Assembly (NCBI GenBank): GCA_003552765.1
Contig: PUOI01000510.1
Span: forward strand, 1 to 10,645
DNA from: Candidatus Hydrogenedentota bacterium
Lineage (GTDB): Bacteria; Hydrogenedentota; Hydrogenedentia; Hydrogenedentales; SLHB01
DNA length: 10,645 bases
Direction: 5' to 3'
Both the position numbers and the translations under genes were made by a program. Positions 6,353-10,645 of the stretch are shown here, in pieces; positions within the stretch are counted from its first letter, which is position 1; the number at the start of each line of letters is the position of its first letter. A model generated the notes under the pieces. The model saw only the letters and a list, made by a program, of their open reading frames with translations, ran no database searches and had not been told where the DNA came from.

Positions 6353-7387
6353 TTATTCCGAGGCGAACGCCTCCACCGCCTCGCGGGGCAAGGCGGGGTG
6401 CGCCTTGAGGCGGCCCCGGTCCAGCGCGTGAAGATAGTGCTGGAACCACATCCGGCCGGTCTCGCGGCCAAGGGCGTTGCGGACCGCCTCCGCAATCACG
6501 CCGGGGTCCTCCGGCGCCAAAGAAAAGACGGTCTCCTCCGTTTCCCATTCCGCCCCGGCAATGCGGTGAATCAGCTTGGCGGGGGTCGCGTTCTTGAGCA
6601 ACCGCCGGCACCCGGCTATCTTGATCCGCGGCTCCGTCTTGGCGGGCGGCGTTACCAGAAGGTCTCCGCTCGAAATTTGCGGGATCTCCATGGCGGTCCC
6701 GCTTTCCGCATCGTAACTGCGCAAGACGGCGAGCGCCACCTCCGCCTTGATGGCTTCCGTCTGTGCTTTCGAGTAGGCTTTCTTCTTCTGACCGATGGCG
6801 GCGAGCCGGCCCTTGGCGTCGAGACAAATCTCGTGGAAACCGCCCAGCCACTGCGTCAAGTAGGCGTACACTTCCCGGCGGGGCTGGTTCTTGTGGCGGC
6901 CAGGGGGCAGCCAAATGCGTCCGCCCGCAAAGGGCTTGACCACATGGTCGGGCGCGCGCTCGTGAAGGAGCCGAAGGTTGTGGTGCTCCGTGGCCAGCAC
7001 CTTGCTGTAGTTCTCATGGTGCTTGGCCGCGACGAAAGCAAACTGCGCCTGTTTCCGGCGGGCATTGCCCGCTTCAAGCCGGAACACGAAGCGGTAGTTG
7101 TTTTCCCGCGTCAACTCGAACTCAAGACTGGTCACTTCCGCCGGTCCTAGGGTCCCTTGCACGGCGCGCACAACGAAGTTGCGTTTTTCCCGTAGGAGCC
7201 GATCCGTCGCCGACGCCAACGTGTCCAGGTTGTAATAGCGTTTAAGCGGCGCGCCGGAAGCGTCGCGAAACGGACGAAAGCCGGTCCACTTCGCGCGGAG
7301 GCCCGTCTCGCGCCGGTGAGGGCGTTTCTTACGGGCTTTTGACGCAGAACGGTTATGGGAGTTTGGCGCGGGTTTTCTTGGCGGCAT
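6353..7387 (-). CDS. Orphan protein with basic N-terminus and faint kinase-like N-lobe
   Basis: Not a family I can name. The 344-aa protein opens with a strongly basic, probably disordered tail (residues 1-33, rich in Arg, Lys and His), suited to nucleic-acid or ribosome contact. Residues about 95-180 faintly resemble the N-lobe of the protein-kinase/aminoglycoside-phosphotransferase fold: FVFRLEAG, then FAFVAAK with K122, then ATEHHNLRLLHE with E134, then HVVKPF and a hinge-like AYLTQWLGGFHEI. However, the Lys-Glu spacing is short, and I find no HxD catalytic loop or DFG, so it would be a pseudokinase or the similarity is accidental. The C-terminal part (ISSGDLLVTPP, IKIAGCRRLL) is unplaced. 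It is the third gene of a minus-strand series after xylB and rluD, 63 bases past the rluD stop. The start is the first ATG; its ribosome site is poor. Two overlapping frames on each strand are shadows. Confidence 0.75.
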   Translation of the reverse strand: MPPRKPAPNSHNRSASKARKKRPHRRETGLRAKWTGFRPFRDASGAPLKRYYNLDTLASATDRLLREKRNFVVRAVQGTLGPAEVTSLEFELTRENNYRFVFRLEAGNARRKQAQFAFVAAKHHENYSKVLATEHHNLRLLHERAPDHVVKPFAGGRIWLPPGRHKNQPRREVYAYLTQWLGGFHEICLDAKGRLAAIGQKKKAYSKAQTEAIKAEVALAVLRSYDAESGTAMEIPQISSGDLLVTPPAKTEPRIKIAGCRRLLKNATPAKLIHRIAGAEWETEETVFSLAPEDPGVIAEAVRNALGRETGRMWFQHYLHALDRGRLKAHPALPREAVEAFASE

Positions 7388-7419
7388 GGCGAAAGGTATC
7401 CAGGTTGCAGCAAGGCCCC

Positions 7420-7448
7420 AGTATACGCGACAAAGAGGCGTGGATAAA
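7420..7448 (-). promoter_or_regulatory. Candidate promoter between rluD and the orphan gene
   Basis: Read on the minus strand, TTTATC (7448-7443) and TATACT (7425-7420) are 17 bases apart. The -10 box matches five of six consensus bases, the -35 only three. Transcription would start near 7413, about 26 bases before ATG 7387. It would give the orphan gene a promoter of its own in addition to readthrough from rluD. Confidence 0.3.
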
Positions 7449-7450
7449 CC

Positions 7451-8431
7451 TTAACCGCCGGGCAAGCGCGCTTCCCCCCGCAACGCCTCAAGGGCGGCTT
7501 GGAAATCCTCGGGCGGCGGGGCGGTGAAGGTCATCCGTTCGCCGGTGGCGGGGTGTTCGAAGCCGAGCAGTGTGGCGTGGAGGGCTTGGCCGCGCAGGGC
7601 TTCAAGGGCTTTTCGGGATTCCGGGCCGCCGGGCCATCTGCGGAAATCGGCCACGCCGTACACGGGGTCGCCCAGCACGGGGTGACCGGAATAGCGGAGA
7701 TGAACGCGGATCTGATGCGTCCGGCCGGTCTCCAAGGTGACGGTCACGTAGGTGGCGATGCGAAAGCGCTCTAGCACCTCCACATGCGTCACGGCGTCAC
7801 GGCCCGCCACGCTGGTCACGCTCATGCGCTTGCGATCCGCCAGGCTGCGGCCGACCGGCGCTTCGATGCGGAGGCGGTCCTGCTTGAAGTTCCCCTCGGT
7901 CAGGGCGAGGTAGCGCCGGTCGAAGGTATGTTCACGGGCTTGCTGGCAGAGGGACAGGAACGCGCGCTGACTCTTCGCCACCACCATCACGCCGGAGGTG
8001 TCCTTGTCCAGCCGGTGGACGATGCCCGGCCGGATAGGATCCTCGCCGGGCCGGGTGAAGTCCGGGCAATGATGCAGCAACGCGTTGACCAGCGTGCCTC
8101 GCTCGTTGCCGGGCGCGGGATGCACCACCAGCCCCGCCGGCTTGTTCACCACCACGACATCCGCGTCTTCATGGAGCCGCTCGATGGGGATGGGCTCCGG
8201 TTCGAGTTCAATGGTGGGAGGCGGGGGCAACGTCACCCCCACGGCGTCGCCCTCGGCCATGGTCCGGCTAGGCCGGGCGGCGGACGCGCCGTTCACGGTG
8301 ACGTTGCCCTGCTTAATCAGCTTCTGAAGATAGGAGCGGGAGGCGTCCTCGATTTGGCCTGCGAGAAACACGTCCAGCCGCAAGCCGGCATCTTCCGGTC
8401 CCGCCACGCCCTCATAGGTGTCCCGCGACAC
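7451..8431 (-). CDS. rluD: RluA/RluD-family 23S rRNA pseudouridine synthase
   Basis: RluD-type enzymes isomerise specific uridines of 23S rRNA helix 69 to pseudouridine during large-subunit assembly. Seen in 326 aa: an N-terminal S4 RNA-binding domain (about residues 16-70: LRLDVFLAG, SRSYLQKLIKQGNVTVNG), then the pseudouridine synthase domain with VVVVNKPAGLVVHPAPG (about 92-108), the catalytic motif HRLDKDTSG with Asp142, and GRTHQIRVHL with the family's core Arg. Length and order match RluD; RluC or RluB relatives are less likely, but the exact target uridines cannot be read. Start: GTG 8431 lies inside the end of xylB, overlapping it by about 20 bp, with only a weak GGA upstream. GTG 8407, after the xylB stop, is an alternative with GAGG very close. 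A longer in-frame extension to 8611 is only shadow of xylB. The overlap implies co-transcription with xylB. Confidence 0.95.
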   Translation of the reverse strand: MSRDTYEGVAGPEDAGLRLDVFLAGQIEDASRSYLQKLIKQGNVTVNGASAARPSRTMAEGDAVGVTLPPPPTIELEPEPIPIERLHEDADVVVVNKPAGLVVHPAPGNERGTLVNALLHHCPDFTRPGEDPIRPGIVHRLDKDTSGVMVVAKSQRAFLSLCQQAREHTFDRRYLALTEGNFKQDRLRIEAPVGRSLADRKRMSVTSVAGRDAVTHVEVLERFRIATYVTVTLETGRTHQIRVHLRYSGHPVLGDPVYGVADFRRWPGGPESRKALEALRGQALHATLLGFEHPATGERMTFTAPPPEDFQAALEALRGEARLPGG

Positions 8432-9938
8432 GATGAAATCCGGGCGCCAAGACTTTGTACGCCTCCTGGTATTCGGCGAACCACGTGTCGTATTCCTTCG
8501 CGCGCCCAGCGTTGGGTTCGCACGTGTCCACGGGCCGGACAGCCGCGTCGCATGCCTGCTCGATGCTCTTGAATTCGCCCGTGGCCACCGACGCGAGCAG
8601 CGCCGCGCCATACGCGGGGCCTTGGTCGACGTTGAGCGTATGCAGGGGCGCGTTGTTCACGTCGGCCTGAATCTGACGCCAAATCGCGCTCTTTGCTCCG
8701 CCGCCCGACGCGCGCACTTGGTCCGTGGGCACGCCCATGCCGCGAATAATATCGAGGCTGTCCCGCAAGGCGAACGCCACCCCTTCCAGCACGGCCCGGG
8801 CCATGTGCGCCCGCGTGTGCCGCAGCGACAGGCCAATGAAAGCTCCCTTGGCGTAGGGATCCTTGTGAGGCGTGCGTTCGCCCGTGAGATAGGGCAGGAA
8901 CGTGAGGCCTTCCGCGCCAACGGGGGCCTTCTCCGCGGCCGCGTCAATGTACACGTAGGGGTCGGAGCCGGTCGCCTCGGCCACGCCCCGTTCAGCCGGA
9001 CACAGCTTGTCGCGGAACCACTGGAGCGAGCCGCCCGCGCTCAACACCACGCCCATGACGTGCCATTTGCCCGGCACGGCATGACAGAAGGTATGCACGC
9101 GGCCTTCGGGGTCGAGCTTGACCTGTTCCGCGAACGCGAAGATGACGCCGCTCGTGCCGATGGTGGAGGAGATGACGCCGGGCTTCACAATGCCGCAGCC
9201 CACGCCACCCGCGGCCTGATCGCCGCCGCCCGCCACAACGGGAATACCCGCGGGCAGGCCGGTCTGCTCCGCCGCGGCGTTCGACAGCTTGCCCGTGACA
9301 TCGGGCCCCTCGTACGCCGGGGGCATCCAGTCCGTTGGAATGTCGAGGATACCCATCAATTCCTTGTGCCAGGTGCGCTTCTGCACGTCGAACAGCAGCG
9401 TGCCGGAGGCGTCGGCCACGTCCGTCGCGAACTCCCCGGTGAGCTGATAGCGGATGTAGTCCTTCGGCAGTAAGACCTTCGCGACTTTGTCATAGACCTC
9501 CGGCTCATTGTCCCGCAGCCACAAAATCTTTGGCGCCGTGAAGCCCGTGAGCGCGGGGTTGCACACCATCTCGATGAGTTTCCGCTCGCCCACTTTTTCG
9601 GTGATGTCGTCGCACTGTTTCGCCGTGCGCTGGTCGCACCACAGGATGGCGGGCCGCAGGACTTTGTTGTCCTTGTCCAAGAACACGGAGCCATGCATTT
9701 GCCCCGTCAGCCCGACAGCCGCCACTTCCTTCGCCCGCGCGCCCAACGCTCCGGCGATGGACTGAAGCGCCGTGAGCACGCCCTGCCTCCAATCTTCGGG
9801 ATGCTGCTCAAACCAATTCGGTTTGGGACTCTGCAGCGGATACTCCTCCAGCGCCGACGCCACCACCTCCCCGCGCGTGTCGACCGCCAACACCTTTGTG
9901 CCACTTGTTCCCACGTCCACGCCCAGCATGATGCTCAT
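8412..9938 (-). CDS. xylB: Xylulokinase (FGGY carbohydrate kinase)
   Basis: XylB phosphorylates D-xylulose with ATP to D-xylulose 5-phosphate, feeding the pentose phosphate pathway. The 508-aa protein has the FGGY-kinase layout: the first phosphate loop GVDVGTSGTK (residues 6-15), the xylulokinase-type GLTGQMHGSVFLD (M81-H82), LRPAILWCDQRT, the catalytic-base segment GGGDQAAGG with Asp240, IGTSGVIF, then LPYLTGERTPH and VRASGGGAKSAIWRQI in the C-terminal ATP-binding half. QMHG favours xylulokinase over glycerol or gluconate kinases. Start: ATG 9938 has a purine-rich ribosome site (GGGAAGGGGA) 8 bases upstream; the 28-residue extension to 10022 lacks one and looks like leader. It leads a minus-strand series with rluD and the orphan gene. 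No xylA, xylose transporter or regulator is in the window, so inducibility cannot be judged. Confidence 0.95.
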   Translation of the reverse strand: MSIMLGVDVGTSGTKVLAVDTRGEVVASALEEYPLQSPKPNWFEQHPEDWRQGVLTALQSIAGALGARAKEVAAVGLTGQMHGSVFLDKDNKVLRPAILWCDQRTAKQCDDITEKVGERKLIEMVCNPALTGFTAPKILWLRDNEPEVYDKVAKVLLPKDYIRYQLTGEFATDVADASGTLLFDVQKRTWHKELMGILDIPTDWMPPAYEGPDVTGKLSNAAAEQTGLPAGIPVVAGGGDQAAGGVGCGIVKPGVISSTIGTSGVIFAFAEQVKLDPEGRVHTFCHAVPGKWHVMGVVLSAGGSLQWFRDKLCPAERGVAEATGSDPYVYIDAAAEKAPVGAEGLTFLPYLTGERTPHKDPYAKGAFIGLSLRHTRAHMARAVLEGVAFALRDSLDIIRGMGVPTDQVRASGGGAKSAIWRQIQADVNNAPLHTLNVDQGPAYGAALLASVATGEFKSIEQACDAAVRPVDTCEPNAGRAKEYDTWFAEYQEAYKVLAPGFHRVAGHL

Positions 9939-10092
9939 GAGCTTATTCCCCTTCCCTTGCGGTTGCGTATATTGCCACAAACTCCAATCGCCGGACGGCG
10001 CTACGGCGGTGCGTATGCGCATCCCAGCGTTCCCTTATCGAAAGGGAGGCGGGGAGATATGCGGCGCACCGTTTGCGTTCTATCCGGCGGCG

Positions 10093-10102
10093 GTGTATAC
10101 AC
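10093..10102. promoter_or_regulatory. Perfect palindrome GTGTATACAC, possible operator
   Basis: A 10-bp perfect palindrome lies about 155 bases upstream of the xylB start and 80 bases upstream of the plus-strand promoter. The spacing would suit a dimeric repressor or activator, but no regulator gene is present and short palindromes arise by chance. Confidence 0.2.
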
Positions 10103-10181
10103 GGGCCCTTTGCCCAGTTCCGCGCCATTCTGCCAAAAACACCATCCCCCATGCACGCCCGCCGCTCAATCGCCATTAGCC

Positions 10182-10211
10182 TTGACACCGCCGGCCGCCG
10201 CTCCCTAAACT
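10182..10211 (+). promoter_or_regulatory. Sigma70-type promoter of the squalene/phytoene synthase gene
   Basis: A consensus -35 TTGACA (10182-10187) and TAAACT (10206-10211, four of six) are separated by 18 bases of GC-rich sequence. Transcription would begin near 10218, leaving a leader of about 87 bases before TTG 10305. It is the best promoter match seen in the window, correctly placed and oriented. Confidence 0.6.
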
Positions 10212-10230
10212 TAGTTTGCTTGGGGAGGCA

Positions 10231-10236
10231 AGGAGG
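10231..10236 (+). promoter_or_regulatory. Strong Shine-Dalgarno AGGAGG without matching main start
   Basis: AGGAGG is followed in the synthase frame by a TGA stop at 10248-10250, so it cannot directly serve that gene. It is positioned for a short frame: TTG 10247, 10 bases downstream, would encode a 13-residue peptide ending at TGA 10286-10288, 16 bases before the synthase start. A leader peptide is possible but unproven; an indel or an unrelated purine run are alternatives. Confidence 0.3.
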
Positions 10237-10304
10237 GTGTCTCTTCTTGAGAGCGATGGGACATCCCCTGCCACGGTGTGCCTCTTGAAACAGGATTCGC
10301 TAAC

Positions 10305-10645
10305 TTGGATTTTGTCACTCCCCCGATAACGGATGAGTTTCCCGAAACCGCGCCGCCCAGCGCGGAGGATTTTGCATTTCAGCAGGAGGTGCTGCAAGAG
10401 GTCTCCCGCACCTTCGCGTTAACCATTCCCCAATTGCCGGAAGAGCTTCGGGTGATTGTGGGCAACGCGTATCTGCTGTGCCGCATCGCGGACACCATAG
10501 AAGACAGCGAGGTGCTGGCGTTTGCGGAAAAACAGCGCTTCTACGCGTGGTTCATTGCCGCGGCGGAGGGAACCGCCTCCCCAGAGGAGTTTGCCGCGGA
10601 CCTTCATGAGCAGTTGGGAGAAGACATGCTGCCCGCCGAGCGGGA
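10305..10645 (+). CDS. Squalene/phytoene synthase family protein, N-terminal part
   Basis: This family condenses two prenyl diphosphates head to head, two farnesyl-PP to squalene or two geranylgeranyl-PP to phytoene, the entry to hopanoids, sterols or carotenoids. Seen in the 113 residues present: VSRTFALTIPQLP (about residues 33-45) and AYLLCRIADTIED (55-67), the first Asp-rich Mg-diphosphate motif (D63-TIE-D67). The second Asp-rich motif lies beyond the right edge. Order and spacing fit the family N-terminus; the wording resembles bacterial squalene-synthase-like members, but the product cannot be decided. Start: no ATG fits. TTG 10305 has ACAGGA about 9 bases upstream and gives a normal N-terminus; GTG 10278 would add nine residues without a good site, and the frame is closed by TGA at 10248. 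A good promoter lies at 10182-10211. Confidence 0.9.
   Translation, partial: MDFVTPPITDEFPETAPPSAEDFAFQQEVLQEVSRTFALTIPQLPEELRVIVGNAYLLCRIADTIEDSEVLAFAEKQRFYAWFIAAAEGTASPEEFAADLHEQLGEDMLPAER

Larger units (their letters stand above)
9939..10304. other. Divergent intergenic region between xylB and the squalene/phytoene synthase
   Basis: This 366-base stretch holds the leaders of both flanking genes. Seen: a good plus-strand promoter (10182-10211), the perfect 10-bp palindrome GTGTATACAC (10093-10102), a small hairpin TCCCTT/AAGGGA (10031-10047, 5-nt loop) and a strong AGGAGG (10231-10236) not followed by a usable start in the synthase frame. I see no clear minus-strand promoter for xylB. The short frames across it on both strands have no ribosome sites or family resemblance. 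Confidence 0.6.

Noticed and set aside
7784..8572. Plus-strand frame of 262 codons opposite rluD
   Set aside because: Shadow of the pseudouridine synthase: His/Arg-rich, with no domain.
8432..8611. 60-codon N-terminal extension of rluD
   Set aside because: It lies wholly within xylB in another frame and has an Arg-rich shadow composition; the S4 domain begins after GTG 8431.
8418..9473. Plus-strand frame of 351 codons opposite xylB
   Set aside because: Antisense to a textbook FGGY kinase; no start context and no family features.
1..10645. Mobile element, defence system, CRISPR or phage island
   Set aside because: No transposase, integrase, nuclease, toxin-antitoxin, terminal repeats or regularly spaced repeats were seen; the genes are housekeeping, metabolic or orphan.

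Overview
The window is GC-rich, gene-dense bacterial chromosome with eight protein-coding genes that I consider real. The two at the edges are cut by the window. I see no rRNA, tRNA, CRISPR array, insertion sequence, phage gene or attachment site. The mix is a secreted rhamnosidase-like glycosidase, GlgC, xylulokinase, a squalene/phytoene synthase and long orphan proteins. It suggests a free-living, carbohydrate-using bacterium, perhaps from a little-cultivated group such as the PVC superphylum or Hydrogenedentota. That placement is a guess from gene style, not something the sequence proves.

Layout, left to right. (1) Bases 1-1816, minus strand: 5' part of an exported GH78-like glycoside hydrolase whose usual catalytic motif is strongly altered. 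(2) Bases 1817-2231: divergent intergenic region with several hairpins and a repeated 10-mer. (3) Bases 2232-6337, plus strand: a metal-dependent cyclase/kynurenine-formamidase-family hydrolase overlapping glgC by ATGA; then an orphan alpha-helical, six-hairpin-like protein with its own candidate promoter; then a GC-rich hairpin and an orphan single-pass membrane protein. (4) Bases 6353-9938, minus strand, transcribed right to left: xylB, then rluD overlapping it by about 20 bp, then an orphan protein with a very basic N-terminus and a faint kinase-like N-lobe. (5) Bases 9939-10304: divergent intergenic region with the best promoter in the window (TTGACA, 18 bp, TAAACT). (6) Bases 10305 to the right edge, plus strand: start of a squalene/phytoene synthase.

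How the genes work together. Glycosidase, GlgC (ADP-glucose for glycogen) and XylB (xylulose 5-phosphate for the pentose phosphate pathway) all concern sugar uptake, use or storage. They do not form one recognisable pathway: glgA/glgB, xylA, rhamnose genes and hopanoid or carotenoid partners are not in the window. RluD is ribosome housekeeping. I see no convincing new multi-gene system. The best leads are the altered active site of the GH78-like protein, the three orphan proteins, and the leader structures at 1852-1890, 5394-5419 and 10231-10304.
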